DNA of 64,000 nucleotides, taken from positions 1 through 64,000 of IMG/VR virus record IMGVR_UViG_3300020438_000007; one strand, written 5' to 3'. Every line of letters starts with the position of its first letter. Within the stretch, counting starts at the first letter, position 1. Source of the DNA: a virus. Positions 33,834-43,900 of this stretch are shown here, one piece after another. A program made the position numbers and the translations under genes. The notes under the pieces are model-generated. The model had not been told where the DNA came from. It made no database searches and saw nothing but the letters and a program-made list of their open reading frames with translations.

Positions 33834-34436
33834 ATGTCACCATTAGCATTTGGAATTGGAAAGTCAAGGGGAGCTCAATTTGATGCTCCAGTATTCTACT
33901 CAAATTTATTACAGTTTTACTGGCACTGGACTGACGGTAAGGACTTTGATCTCAGATGTGAGTTCATTCGTCCTACTCAATTAGCTGGTCTAGTAGTAGG
34001 AACTGACAAACTATCTCAGATTGTAGATAGTGGTGGTTCAGTTACATACATGAAATGGGGTGGAGATAACACCCAAGACACAGAAGGATATGAAGGTGTA
34101 TACATTGACATAAATGCAATCAAAACTGTGCCAGGCGGACTTGCAAACAATGTTATAGAACTAGATTTCAGAGGTATGTGGTATGCAGAAGTTGGCACAA
34201 ACCCAGTAGTAGTAAGAGGTTCTGCATATCAAGGCGGAACAATGTCATTAGAAAGAGACACACCTAACGTGCCTGGATTTGGTTTTGTTAACGTAGGTTA
34301 CGCTCAATCCTTTACAAATTACAAAGAAAGTATACCCAAAGTTGTTACAAGTGTTGACCGAGAAGGAACTGGTCAACGATTAGGCCGCGCCATCATTGAC
34401 TTAAACACATTTGAGATAACTTTTCTAGATTACTAG
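33834..34436 (+). CDS. Virion-type structural protein
   Basis: A 200-residue protein (MSPLAFGIGKSRGAQFDAPV) with a beta-rich pattern and no signal peptide. It starts two bases after the cupredoxin-fibre gene, so the two are co-translated. No recognised domain; probably a fibre or baseplate accessory protein. Confidence 0.65.
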   Translation: MSPLAFGIGKSRGAQFDAPVFYSNLLQFYWHWTDGKDFDLRCEFIRPTQLAGLVVGTDKLSQIVDSGGSVTYMKWGGDNTQDTEGYEGVYIDINAIKTVPGGLANNVIELDFRGMWYAEVGTNPVVVRGSAYQGGTMSLERDTPNVPGFGFVNVGYAQSFTNYKESIPKVVTSVDREGTGQRLGRAIIDLNTFEITFLDY

Positions 34437-34471
34437 TATCAAATTGTATCAAATTATATAATTTCTCTGCG

Positions 34472-34479
34472 TATAAATA
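34472..34479 (+). promoter_or_regulatory. Exact T4-type late promoter
   Basis: TATAAATA is an exact match to the T4 late promoter box. It lies 27 bases before the first secreted-protein gene (start 34506), so transcription would begin just ahead of it. Confidence 0.75.
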
Positions 34480-34505
34480 CAGGCAGACTAAGAGTGGGAA
34501 ATCAC

Positions 34506-35018
34506 ATGAAAAGATTTTTACCTTTAATTATGCTTTTGATGGCGGCTCCCATGGCAGCGAGGGCCGATTTAACACACCGTTTGACTACGAGTACACAACT
34601 TACCGTAGACAGCGCAGCAACTCAGGCCACAAGGATTGGGTCAACCTATAGTGTACAAGGTACAAACATTACCGCAGGCACAATGGGTGGACTAACAAAG
34701 TCTTCTGGGGATAGTATTTCAACAGCGGCTGCTAGTCAAACTCAAGGTGCATACACAGTTACAACTGCTGGCTCTGCCTTCAGCTTAAGTGAATCATTCA
34801 CTTTAGGCGATGCAGTAAATCCAATCGGAACTGGTGTTGACGTATCTTCGGGTGTTGTCGTTGACATGCCTGCCTATGGTAGTGTAATCACTCAAAGTGG
34901 CGGCGTGGCAGGGAGTCTTGCTGGTACAATTACTTCAGCGGGCGTTATGACACTAACAGCTGGCGGGGCAGGCACATCTGCTACTGGGCAATTTGTTTCA
35001 GAAATCTCGATAGATTGA
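34506..35018 (+). CDS. Secreted late protein 1
   Basis: A 170-residue protein starting MKRFLPLIMLLMAAPMAARA, a clear signal peptide, followed by a Thr/Ser/Gly-rich beta sequence. The upstream ATG at 34494 would add MGNH before the signal and is less likely. No Cys in the mature part. It follows an exact late promoter and opens a run of three secreted proteins. Role unknown; possibly acts at the host envelope late in infection. Confidence 0.75.
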   Translation: MKRFLPLIMLLMAAPMAARADLTHRLTTSTQLTVDSAATQATRIGSTYSVQGTNITAGTMGGLTKSSGDSISTAAASQTQGAYTVTTAGSAFSLSESFTLGDAVNPIGTGVDVSSGVVVDMPAYGSVITQSGGVAGSLAGTITSAGVMTLTAGGAGTSATGQFVSEISID

Positions 35019-35027
35019 ACATGAGTA

Positions 35028-35522
35028 ATGAAGAAACTTCTAACGACATTTGTGACAGTTGCGGTTGCCATTGTCCTTGCGAATGTGAGGACTGCGAAGG
35101 CTGTGCCTGTGGTGCCTAATTTCCAACAGGGCAGCATGACATCTCGGACCGAAACGACTTCGACAGTGACCGAGACTATAAATTCAATTGATATGAGGAC
35201 AGGATGGGAGTATTCGGTAACGGGCACAGGGGTTTCCAACAATGGAGAATCACTCAACCCACCAGTGAGTACATCAACAGTGAATGTAACACCAAGCAGT
35301 TCAGCGGGTTCAACAGGGGGAGCATTAGTAACAGGACAAGTAACAAGTTCCTTCGACTCCTTAGACTTCTCCAACCCAAACAGTTTTACAATAACAAATC
35401 CAGGCGGAAGCTTTCAATTCACACAGAGCTACCAAGGGCCTGGCATGACCAACCAGACAATAATACAGAGAGTGACCGCCATAGAAAGCGTGACCGACAC
35501 AACTTCAACGTTTACACAATAG
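35028..35522 (+). CDS. Secreted late protein 2
   Basis: A 164-residue protein with a signal peptide (MKKLLTTFVTVAVAIVLANV, cleaved near AKA) and a Ser/Thr-rich mature domain containing NFQQGSMTSRTETTSTV and MRTGWEYSVTG. It is probably anchored or secreted as a fibre-like protein. The following gene's frame overlaps its 3' end, which is unusual (see findings). Confidence 0.72.
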   Translation: MKKLLTTFVTVAVAIVLANVRTAKAVPVVPNFQQGSMTSRTETTSTVTETINSIDMRTGWEYSVTGTGVSNNGESLNPPVSTSTVNVTPSSSAGSTGGALVTGQVTSSFDSLDFSNPNSFTITNPGGSFQFTQSYQGPGMTNQTIIQRVTAIESVTDTTSTFTQ

Positions 35523-36358
35523 GTACATTAGTACTATCAATTATCTCTCCAACGGCGGCATTAGCAGAGAATGTTGGAGGGGTATCAGCGACAGCAAATC
35601 CAATAGCGAACAGCTCGGGCAGTGTTACAAATCAAGCTATACAGGTGCTACAAGGACCGTATATAACTAATACTTACGGTGGTGGCGTGCAATGTCAAGG
35701 TGCTACTGTCAACTTCACACCCTACTTACAATTTGCGGACAGTAGAAAAGATCCTTGGAGAGATTTCTACATGGAGCCACAATATAATACTACTGACTTT
35801 ACTGGTCGTACTTCACAACAAACTGTCACAGTAAAAAACTATCCTTGGGAGTCATGGTATGACACAAGGACTAAAGCAGATGGAACTAGATGGTTCCCCG
35901 ATGGTGAAGACATGGATATAGTTGTAGATGTAGATGGTCCCAATGGCATACCAGACAATCCAGGCCAAGTACTCTGGGAGAAACCTGTTCGTACTAATAT
36001 GGTAGCAAACCAGTCATTCAATCTTGGTTTATCTGCTACTCTTTCTATACCACTCAACAGAGGTTTGCAAAAGAAATGTAGTGAAGCAGCACAGGCACAA
36101 AATGATATGCAAAAACAATTACTTGCCAATAAGCGCCTCGACTTTGAACTAGCAAGACTCAAGAATTGTGGTGAATTGAAAAAAACTGGCATATTTTTCC
36201 ACCCCAAATCACCATACCATTCTGTATGTGCTGACGTGGTAGTTACAAATCCTGGCGGTCAACTACTTCCGCACACACATGACATGCCTAAACCAAATTG
36301 GAAAGAAGAAAAACCAAATGGCAGTGCATCTGATCTAGAAACATTTCAAATACCCTAA
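35204..36358 (+). CDS. Secreted late protein 3 (start uncertain)
   Basis: The open frame starts at 35204, but the first 105 residues lie in the alternate frame of the previous gene. A signal-peptide-like segment (TIGTLVLSIISPTAALAENV) begins just after that gene's stop, so the real N-terminus is probably near 35490-35520. No ATG, GTG or TTG is in frame there; an ATA overlapping the TAG stop or a -1 frameshift are the options. The mature part has a DxDGxxxxPD-like segment and four Cys, and ends with the HTHDMPKPNWKEE region. Confidence 0.65.
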   Translation: MGVFGNGHRGFQQWRITQPTSEYINSECNTKQFSGFNRGSISNRTSNKFLRLLRLLQPKQFYNNKSRRKLSIHTELPRAWHDQPDNNTESDRHRKRDRHNFNVYTIGTLVLSIISPTAALAENVGGVSATANPIANSSGSVTNQAIQVLQGPYITNTYGGGVQCQGATVNFTPYLQFADSRKDPWRDFYMEPQYNTTDFTGRTSQQTVTVKNYPWESWYDTRTKADGTRWFPDGEDMDIVVDVDGPNGIPDNPGQVLWEKPVRTNMVANQSFNLGLSATLSIPLNRGLQKKCSEAAQAQNDMQKQLLANKRLDFELARLKNCGELKKTGIFFHPKSPYHSVCADVVVTNPGGQLLPHTHDMPKPNWKEEKPNGSASDLETFQIP

Positions 36359-36909
36359 TGTTTAGACCACCCTATTGGTCTCATGATAACATTAAGATTC
36401 CAGATAGTATAATAAACACATTAAAATTAAGATTGTCCAACGTAGAATTGATTGACAATCATAAAAGTTCTTACTGGATGAATCGAGAGTATGCAGAGAA
36501 GAGACCAGATGAATTTCTAAATGAAAGATACGATATTATCGTAGAAGATATCGTAAAGAATGTAGGCGTCTTCAATGAATCAACATACGCATATACATAC
36601 TGGACACAACTATATGATCATGGTAATAACATAGGACCACATAATCATGTAGATAAAAAATGTCCGGCTGATATATCTTGGGTTCACTTCCTAGATGTGC
36701 CAGATCAAAAGTGTTTTCGTTTTACTGACACTCAAGGAAATACATTAGTTCCTGACAATCAAAGTAATGGTGATATAATTTGTTTTCCCTCGTGGTTATG
36801 GCATGAAACCATACCAACTGATGAACAAAGATTGATTGTCTCTGGTAATATAAGCTTAAACTTTGATGATGTTGATATGTCTAAGTATAAATCAATACCT
36901 ACTTACTAG
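36358..36909 (+). CDS. 2OG-Fe(II) oxygenase (TIGR02466-like)
   Basis: A 183-residue oxygenase: H95-x-H97 (GPHNHVDKK), H149 (WLWHETIP) and R158 (EQRLIVSGN). Its ATG overlaps the previous stop (TAATG). It lies at the end of the plus-strand virion block and meets the minus-strand block tail to tail (11-base overlap). It could modify a fibre or secreted protein made from the same late transcript (inference). Confidence 0.82.
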   Translation: MFRPPYWSHDNIKIPDSIINTLKLRLSNVELIDNHKSSYWMNREYAEKRPDEFLNERYDIIVEDIVKNVGVFNESTYAYTYWTQLYDHGNNIGPHNHVDKKCPADISWVHFLDVPDQKCFRFTDTQGNTLVPDNQSNGDIICFPSWLWHETIPTDEQRLIVSGNISLNFDDVDMSKYKSIPTY

Positions 36910-37774
36910 ACTTCTTTAAGTCCTTTAACATATTCTTTTTGTTACCGAACCTTAGTTCTGGTAATCCTTTTTCTTTTCTATACTTATTAGTTTTTATCTC
37001 GTTTGCGGAAAGTTTCCTCTCTTTCTTACCTAATGCTTTCTGAACTCTCTTGATAACCTGTTTGACTAAGGGTTTGATAACTCTTAGTAAGAGAGGCGTT
37101 GCAGCTGCAGCAGCAGTAGCCACTATAGCAATTGATGCAGTAGTAGTTGCCTGATTGGCAGAAGGCAAAAATTTCTCTACAACTGTAGTAGATTCATACA
37201 ATGTCTCACAAATTTTTTGCTTAGGATTATTTGGATCAGTTATTAACTGGTGTCCAGTCACCCTCTCGTCTCCCGACGAAGTTACATCACCCACTCTAAG
37301 TTCATTAGGACCAGGGCACTCAGGATCTTTATATCCTCCTGTAGTATCTGGTCGTTCAGTATTGGAATCTGGTGGTGAAGGTGGATCACCTGTATCCACA
37401 CCACCTGTAACTTCTTCTGGTTCTCCGTATACTGTAGTCCACGTCAGTTCATTAGCTTGATAATCAGGTGGTTCGTAGTATGGCATACCGCCATCACATA
37501 ATACCACGTTACCTTTAGGGTCATCATTGACCAAATTTTTATTTCTAGATGGATCTCTCTTAGCGTTCTCTTTGTTTACCTTGACACACCCTGGCATGTC
37601 TACAATAGGCACTCCTATGTTCACAGTCACAGGTGGCGTGAAAGGAACTGACTGTGGAGTATTTCTCATCCAAGGTCTATTGATATTTGCAATATCAAGT
37701 GTACCTGTGTCTATGTTCTGGATGAGTCTTAATCCAGTACCATTTACATAGATCTGTGGAATATCATTTGGCAT
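36899..37774 (-). CDS. Virion-type protein with membrane segment
   Basis: A 291-residue protein. The N-terminal 190 residues are Pro/Asp/Gly-rich and probably surface-exposed; one hydrophobic stretch (ASIAIVATAAAAATPLLL) follows near residue 212, then a Lys-rich C-terminus. No catalytic motif. The layout fits a structural or membrane-anchored phage protein. It overlaps the next gene by 11 bases. Confidence 0.65.
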   Translation of the reverse strand: MPNDIPQIYVNGTGLRLIQNIDTGTLDIANINRPWMRNTPQSVPFTPPVTVNIGVPIVDMPGCVKVNKENAKRDPSRNKNLVNDDPKGNVVLCDGGMPYYEPPDYQANELTWTTVYGEPEEVTGGVDTGDPPSPPDSNTERPDTTGGYKDPECPGPNELRVGDVTSSGDERVTGHQLITDPNNPKQKICETLYESTTVVEKFLPSANQATTTASIAIVATAAAAATPLLLRVIKPLVKQVIKRVQKALGKKERKLSANEIKTNKYRKEKGLPELRFGNKKNMLKDLKKSSK

Positions 37775-38006
37775 TAGGGATCACCATCTTCAATCCCCTA
37801 ACTTGGCCAGATTGACTAGGCCATGCTTCTTTTAAAGCAGAACGAACTTCTTCTCTAACTACTTCTCTAATTTGTTGTAGTTGCACTTCCTGTCTTTTTT
37901 CAGGACCACCCAGTTGTTGATCAATAAGTTGACCTCCACCCATCACTGCACCAGTTCCTACAACTGCTACTGCGGTTCCATAGGTAGCTATTTTTTGTAT
38001 ATCCAT
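37764..38006 (-). CDS. Small membrane-anchored protein
   Basis: An 80-residue protein with an N-terminal membrane helix (IATYGTAVAVVGTGAVMGGG) and an amphipathic helix (QLQQIREVVREEVRSALKE) likely to form a coiled coil. It shares its first base with the end of the neighbouring zinc-binding gene. Function unknown. Confidence 0.62.
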   Translation of the reverse strand: MDIQKIATYGTAVAVVGTGAVMGGGQLIDQQLGGPEKRQEVQLQQIREVVREEVRSALKEAWPSQSGQVRGLKMVIPNAK

Positions 38007-38251
38007 CAGTGATCGGGGGTATCATCATCTTTAGGTAAACCTAAGTCACCTAATTTATCTAGGAAAGCTGCACGTTGTTCCCATGTTTGTCCACTAGTAG
38101 AACCTTTACATGGGTTAATACACTGCTCAAAGTCATGAACGTTACAAACTAACCCTGCAAGATCATGAGGACATCCTTCTTTACCTGTTGACCAATACAG
38201 TTGGTCATCTATCCACTTAGCTTCACATTTTGGACATGTTTTAATATTCAT
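38006..38251 (-). CDS. Zinc-binding small protein
   Basis: An 81-residue protein with Cys pairs TCPKCEAKW, GCPHDLAGLVC, and CINPCKG, plus His residues, implying a zinc-ribbon-like fold. The acidic C-terminus ends DDDTPDH. Coupled by a four-base overlap to the next upstream gene. Function unknown. Confidence 0.65.
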   Translation of the reverse strand: MNIKTCPKCEAKWIDDQLYWSTGKEGCPHDLAGLVCNVHDFEQCINPCKGSTSGQTWEQRAAFLDKLGDLGLPKDDDTPDH

Positions 38252-38451
38252 AATGAGTCACTATCACAATTAATGTACTGTCTTTCGAGAATTAGTTTAT
38301 AGAAATTATTTTTCAAATCTCTCAAACGTTCTTGTTCATCTGGATCAATATTGTTTCCTGGCCATTTTTCTAAATGGAAGCACAATGATTGGTAGATTTG
38401 TTTTACGGAACTATATTCTAACTCGAAAGCAAACCAAAGTTCTTCGTCCAT
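38248..38451 (-). CDS. Small helical protein
   Basis: A 67-residue acidic, helical protein (MDEELWFAFELEYSSVKQIY). The ATG at 38451 is chosen over a TTG one codon upstream. No motif recognised. It is the first gene after a 47-base gap that contains no clear promoter. Confidence 0.6.
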   Translation of the reverse strand: MDEELWFAFELEYSSVKQIYQSLCFHLEKWPGNNIDPDEQERLRDLKNNFYKLILERQYINCDSDSL

Positions 38452-38498
38452 CAAGGTCCTCCCCTTGCGTGACTATAAAGAACTATTTAGTGTTGATA

Positions 38499-38750
38499 CT
38501 AGAAGGGACTCGTAGGCACGTCAGGTAACGTTGACGGTGCAGTTGCATCCATGCCTGGAGTAGTAAGTCCTCCTAATGCTCCGCCACCAAGAGCACCACC
38601 AAGAGATCCAGTGACTGCCTCCATTACTTGACCTTTGACGTTATCTACGATTGCGTCCTTATTTACATATAGATACCCAGCAGCACCCACGACGGTGAGG
38701 GATACAATACCACTAGCAAGAGCGATTCCATTTACGATTTTTTGAAACAT
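38499..38750 (-). CDS. Small membrane protein with Gly-rich region
   Basis: An 83-residue protein with an N-terminal membrane helix (IALASGIVSLTVVGAAGYLY) and a Gly/Ala stretch (GSLGGALGGGALGGL). The size and layout recall phage lysis or membrane proteins, but no holin motif is clear. The preceding gene starts three bases upstream of its stop region. Confidence 0.62.
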   Translation of the reverse strand: MFQKIVNGIALASGIVSLTVVGAAGYLYVNKDAIVDNVKGQVMEAVTGSLGGALGGGALGGLTTPGMDATAPSTLPDVPTSPF

Positions 38751-38752
38751 AA

Positions 38753-39217
38753 TTACATCTCATATTTTTTAGGATCAGTTTCGGTAGTTATTTTTAAAGG
38801 TGCTTGTTCAATACGAATAGTTTGTGCTGGTGCAGTTTGTGATGCTGCAGCAATCAGTTTTTCCATATCTGCCTTTGTTATTCCACTGCCACTACCAGAA
38901 GCAGTACCGTTACCATTCATCTTCATAGTACCGTCACCTTTCTTAGATGCGGTCTGAATGCCAAAGCTCGCCAAAACGCCTGTAAAGACCGAAGCTATAA
39001 AAGTTGGATCAATTTTCTGTTGAGGAATGCCTGGAATGGCAACATAATTTAATGTCAATATCCCGCCGGACCAAACCAACACACCAAGGCGAACAAATGT
39101 ACTAATGATAGCACCTCGATCATCCTCATCGGGTAGGATTTTGTCTTTTAATTTTCCGAGAGGGCCTTTTGGTTTCTCTTCTTCTTTCTTAGGCGGAGTT
39201 TTAATAGATTCTGACAT
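38753..39217 (-). CDS. Membrane protein with two helices
   Basis: A 154-residue protein: a basic N-terminus (KTPPKKEEEKPKG), two hydrophobic segments (about residues 40-60 and 70-88), and a Gly/Ser-rich C-terminus. This resembles small holin-like proteins, which is a suggestion only. The neighbouring gene starts three bases away. Confidence 0.6.
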   Translation of the reverse strand: MSESIKTPPKKEEEKPKGPLGKLKDKILPDEDDRGAIISTFVRLGVLVWSGGILTLNYVAIPGIPQQKIDPTFIASVFTGVLASFGIQTASKKGDGTMKMNGNGTASGSGSGITKADMEKLIAAASQTAPAQTIRIEQAPLKITTETDPKKYEM

Positions 39218-39250
39218 GGTAAAATATTATAACCTTAGTATATATAAGAT

Positions 39251-39496
39251 CTATCTAGGAAACAATATTCCTTTTGCTGGTCTATCATCGTCAGTATATT
39301 GACGAGTATCTCCAGTCATTCCTAGAAGTGGATAATTATAATTACCATAATTAGTATTTCCACTACCAGTCCTAGTACCAACAGTGGTAGTGTAACTAGA
39401 CTTTGTAGTGAGTTTTAAAAAGTAGTTGACTCCGCTTGTATTTTCATTGTAATCTACAGGAGGAGTTTGTAACTTTGAAATTGTAAAGTTATTCAT
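39251..39496 (-). CDS. Small structural-type protein
   Basis: An 81-residue Thr/Tyr/Gly-rich beta protein (MNNFTISKLQTPPVDYNE). No signal peptide or helix. It starts at the base where the 492-residue gene ends, so both are co-expressed. Probably a minor virion component. Confidence 0.6.
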   Translation of the reverse strand: MNNFTISKLQTPPVDYNENTSGVNYFLKLTTKSSYTTTVGTRTGSGNTNYGNYNYPLLGMTGDTRQYTDDDRPAKGILFPR

Positions 39497-40974
39497 CAGA
39501 CCTTCCTAGCAACGAATAATAATCCACGAGTTGTTGTACTTTGATTGTAACATCCTTGTATCACAGTCCAAACCTCAGTGCCACTTATAGTAATAGTATC
39601 TCCCTGTTGTATGTTTATTGAAGGAGCATTATATACAAAGTCTATTAGTGCAAAGTCTTCGGGCATATTATATGGTGAAGGAACCATCATGGCGTTTAGA
39701 GGTATTCCTTTTATGACTGCATTGAAATCGGCGGCAGGATCTACACTAGTGGTTACACCAAATCCAGTGTTACCGTTAGTGTCATAAGTAGCATCTCTAT
39801 TGTAGATTTTTGGATGGTAAGCATAAGCATAATTGCTAGGACTACCGATCGCAAGGTTAGATGTATAAATTGTCTGAAGACCATCGTTGTCTCTATCATA
39901 TGGTGCCTCTGCTGCCCTCCTCTGATAATTTGGATGATCAGAAGAACCATAAGGAGTTGTTTTAAACGTTAATTGAACGTGTAGACTCTCACTAGTGTAT
40001 GGTTCTATCTCCGTGTTTCCCGCTAGACATACATGATCAAGATCCCATATAGGTGTAGTAAAATTATGAGGAATCCATGTATAAAAAGTATTGTCTCTCA
40101 ACTTAGTTGATGATAGTGTAGGTTGTCTATATGAAAACACAACAAAATTAGGATCAATTCCTGATCTAAAAACATTCAAATCTAATTGAAAATTATTAGA
40201 AGAAGCGACTGTATGTGTTCCATCTGTACCTTGGAAATATTGAGATTTAGGACCATTATATCGACCTCCATAACCCTCATCAAGACCCCATCTTGTATCT
40301 AGGTATCTATCACCAGCAAATCTTGGGACATAATTGGAAGAACCATTGCCACCATGATCATCCCCATCACCAGTGGGATTTACATCTAATGGGTGGAAGA
40401 AAGGTCCAGCCTGATGTTCTATAGTAGTTGTGCTGGGTGCTTGGAATGCTCGGTAGGTTACTCCATACTTTTTATTATCTTGTATCTTATGTCTTAATAC
40501 TCCATAAGGATAAGTAACGTTTGCATCTACATTCTTGGTATAAAAAGCATTAGTAGTGGTTCCATATGACACACTATTATCAACAAACACGGTACAACCC
40601 CAACCAACTCCAGAGTTTGGCATAGACGCTTCGCCTGGTGCGAATGTTAAGTATTCTCCATTGGTATATCCAATTCCAGGCTTGTTAACATATACCAAAT
40701 TAGGATCACCATAGTATCTTCGCATATAGAAAGAAGCACCAGTACCTACACCAGTGGTTGAAATCTGTTCTGCATCATAATAATATGAGTAAAATGCGGT
40801 ATTGGTAGGGTCGTCGTCTTGATACATACCATAATCAACTAGACCAGTGACGATACCAGTATGATCGCACTTATCATGCCATCCCAACCATGTGAAGGCA
40901 CTCTCTATTTGAGTGATCATTTGTTGCTTGGTATAACCAGAGTTGATCGTAAACGTATTAGTACTAATTGCCAT
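39496..40974 (-). CDS. Fibre-associated structural protein
   Basis: A 492-residue protein starting MAISTNTFTINSGYTKQQMI, then IESAFTWLGWHDK. It is rich in Tyr, Asn and Gly with long beta stretches. I recognise no enzyme motif. It lies directly downstream of the large fibre gene and is probably a fibre tip or adhesin subunit. Confidence 0.7.
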   Translation of the reverse strand: MAISTNTFTINSGYTKQQMITQIESAFTWLGWHDKCDHTGIVTGLVDYGMYQDDDPTNTAFYSYYYDAEQISTTGVGTGASFYMRRYYGDPNLVYVNKPGIGYTNGEYLTFAPGEASMPNSGVGWGCTVFVDNSVSYGTTTNAFYTKNVDANVTYPYGVLRHKIQDNKKYGVTYRAFQAPSTTTIEHQAGPFFHPLDVNPTGDGDDHGGNGSSNYVPRFAGDRYLDTRWGLDEGYGGRYNGPKSQYFQGTDGTHTVASSNNFQLDLNVFRSGIDPNFVVFSYRQPTLSSTKLRDNTFYTWIPHNFTTPIWDLDHVCLAGNTEIEPYTSESLHVQLTFKTTPYGSSDHPNYQRRAAEAPYDRDNDGLQTIYTSNLAIGSPSNYAYAYHPKIYNRDATYDTNGNTGFGVTTSVDPAADFNAVIKGIPLNAMMVPSPYNMPEDFALIDFVYNAPSINIQQGDTITISGTEVWTVIQGCYNQSTTTRGLLFVARKV

Positions 40975-40978
40975 TGTT

Positions 40979-43900
40979 TTAAGCTTCTAGTTGTAGGATA
41001 GTAAGATAGCCTGTAATAGACTGGGTATGAGTAGAAAGGTTTTTGATTGATACATAAATGGTTGTCCCGACAGGACTGTCCATGTTACCACCTATAGTGA
41101 ATGGAGAGAATGTTCCACTGGTTTCTACACCAACAGATCTAAACTCACCAACAATTCCAGATCCTGGCGAAGGGTCTTCCCCTTCACTACGAGTGAGGTC
41201 CGCAGCTCTAGATGCACTATCAGTATATATGCGAATCCACGCATCAGTGGACACTCCCACCTTCATCAAAGCATAAGATTTGAATCCAGTTATGTCAGTG
41301 TTACCAATACCATATCTTGCAATGGCAGTAGTAGTCCCAACAACAGTTGATCTTGATTGTAATGATCCACCTGATGCGGTAACTGAAGCAATTCCAGCAG
41401 CAGAGTAAGTAACATCAAGTCCATCACCAAAGTTTACAGTTCTTGCAGAACCAATGTTGACATCATTATCTTCAACAACAATACCAGATCCAGTGGCATT
41501 GACGTTCAATAGATTAGAACCATCAATCGCTGGTAGAATACCAGTGATATTACCAGCAGGGACATCAGTAAGTCCAGAAGCAGAACCTTTAAATGATGTG
41601 GAGGATGTTACACCAGTAACATTCAACCCATATGGAGATGCAGTAACAGCCGAACCAACTGCAAGTTGATTGGCGATAGTTGCATTGTGTCCAACCTCAA
41701 GACTTCTATAAACTTTTACAAGTCTGTCTGGAGTTGACCCTGCACTATAGATTCTTAATGCTTCTTTCTGAACAGCAGGGATGCCTGGATCAGTGGTCTT
41801 GAATATAAAACTTCCATCCTCGCCAGAAGAATCTGTTCCAGAACTTATCTGGAATATCATCTGATTCTGTAAGGAATCATCTAGTTTTATCCAACCATAA
41901 GTACCCAACAATAAGGTTTGATTATTTAAACGTAAATTACCAATCAGTTGAGTCTGACCCTGCACTGTGAGAGGGAATGTTGGATTAGTTGTGCCTATAC
42001 CTATGTTGCTAAGGGTATGAATACCAGCATTTGTACTTACAAATTGTTGTTCACTACCAGTAATAGTAGCAACTCCAGCACCAAATGTTACTCCGAGATT
42101 GTCTGCAAAATCAACAGTCGCAGCAGTACCAACCACACTACCACTGTTTCTAATTTCAACACCAGTACCAGATGCAACCACACCAGTAAGTTGTGATCCA
42201 TCCAATGAAGGCAAAGCACCTGTCAACTGTGAAGCATTTAATGATCCATAGAATCCTGTCGCAGATACAATACCAGAAACAGTCAGTGCCTCTGTGATAA
42301 CAGTGGTTTTTATACCAACATCACCACTTGCATTGATAGTCTGACGAATGTTTCCTTGTCCATCAGATAATACAACAAAGTTAGAGGTAGTTCTGATGTC
42401 AAGATCAGCACTATTACCTCGATACGAACCTAGTAATACGTTAAAAGATCCAGTTGTTAAGTCTCGGCCTGCGTCATTACCTAGTGCAAGGTTGAAAGAT
42501 CCAGAAGTAGTACCATAAAGAGATAAGTTACCGACAGCAACGTTGTATCCACTACCACCACTCAATGATCTTAATGATTGATCACCAACACCAATATTAT
42601 TATTAGAACCACTACCTATAATTGAGTTACCAACCTTGAGGTTGACTCCACTAGGAGTTTGAATCCTTCCAGACACAACTGTAGTAACACCTGTGTTGTT
42701 AAATCCATCAACATCAAGAGTGCCTTTGATATTTGCATTACCATTAGCGGTGAATACCTTGGCTGGATCTGGGCATGTCATACCCACACCAACTCTTGCA
42801 GTGGTTCCAATACCTATCTGGCCAGGCAATCCATCGTTATTCCATATCGAACCAGTAGCAGTACTACTAATCGTTACGATACCACAAGTAGGACTAGTAT
42901 TGATTAGAACATTATTACCTTCAACAATAGAAGTAACAATACCTGTTAGTTTATTACCTGATCCATAATACTCACCAATTACTGTCACTCCAAGAGCCAC
43001 AGTCTCCAAACGCTTCGTTCCATTTTGGAATAGCTCTACCGCTCCGCCTGGTTTAAAGTTTGCTAACTGGTTGGAGTTGGCATCAGTAATTTTTATGTCC
43101 GAATCTGATACTAATTTGAACGCAGTTCCATCATATGTTATATGTGCATCATCAGCATCTCCAAAGTTTGCCTTAAGTAAATCTGGTATCTTTAATCCAC
43201 CATTAGATGCCTTAGTAATCGTCACATTACCGTAGACTTCAAGAGCTTGATTCGCTATAGTGGTTCCTATACCAACATTAGATGATGTAACAATACCACT
43301 GACATTCTTTGTCCAATATCCAGTTCCAAAACCAGCGACACCACCAGCGAAGTCAATCGCAACGTTAGTTATACCTGTAATTTTACCCTGATTATTGACT
43401 ACAATCTGTGGAACTATTGTGGTATTACCATACGTTCCATCACTCGCACCAGTTAAATTAATTAATGCTCCACCATTACCATAAAATTCTGCAGCAGTAA
43501 TGATACCAGTAGTGTTTACACTAGAATCACCCTGTAATGTTACAGCAGCATCTGCAAGAGTGGCCTTTGGAGCAGTAACCTGTGCAGAGTATGATAGTAC
43601 AGACCAGTTAGAACCACCTACGGCAACTACCCAGTCACCAGAATATACACTAGAGATGCCTGGGTTGGAATAGGTTGCAATACCAACATCAATACCACCC
43701 TTAGAGACAATAAAATAGTCACCTGTAGTAATACCAGATGACGCAAGTGTCTGTCCTATGCCAGTGTATGCTCTTCCCTGTCCAACAACTGTCAGTGCGG
43801 TGACAACACCAGCAACTGCATCAAAGAATCCAACGATGTTTAAGTTGGTTCCAAGAGCATTGATCTGTGATTGAAGAACCGCAGCACCTACATTGGTTGC

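Noticed and set aside
35204-35489. Reading 35204 as the true start of the third secreted protein
   Set aside because: The first 95-105 residues have no fold signature, overlap another gene, and place the signal peptide in the middle of the protein.
35300-35522. Classic -1 slippery heptamer (X XXY YYZ) to join the two secreted genes
   Set aside because: No heptamer of this form is found in the overlap when read in the upstream frame.
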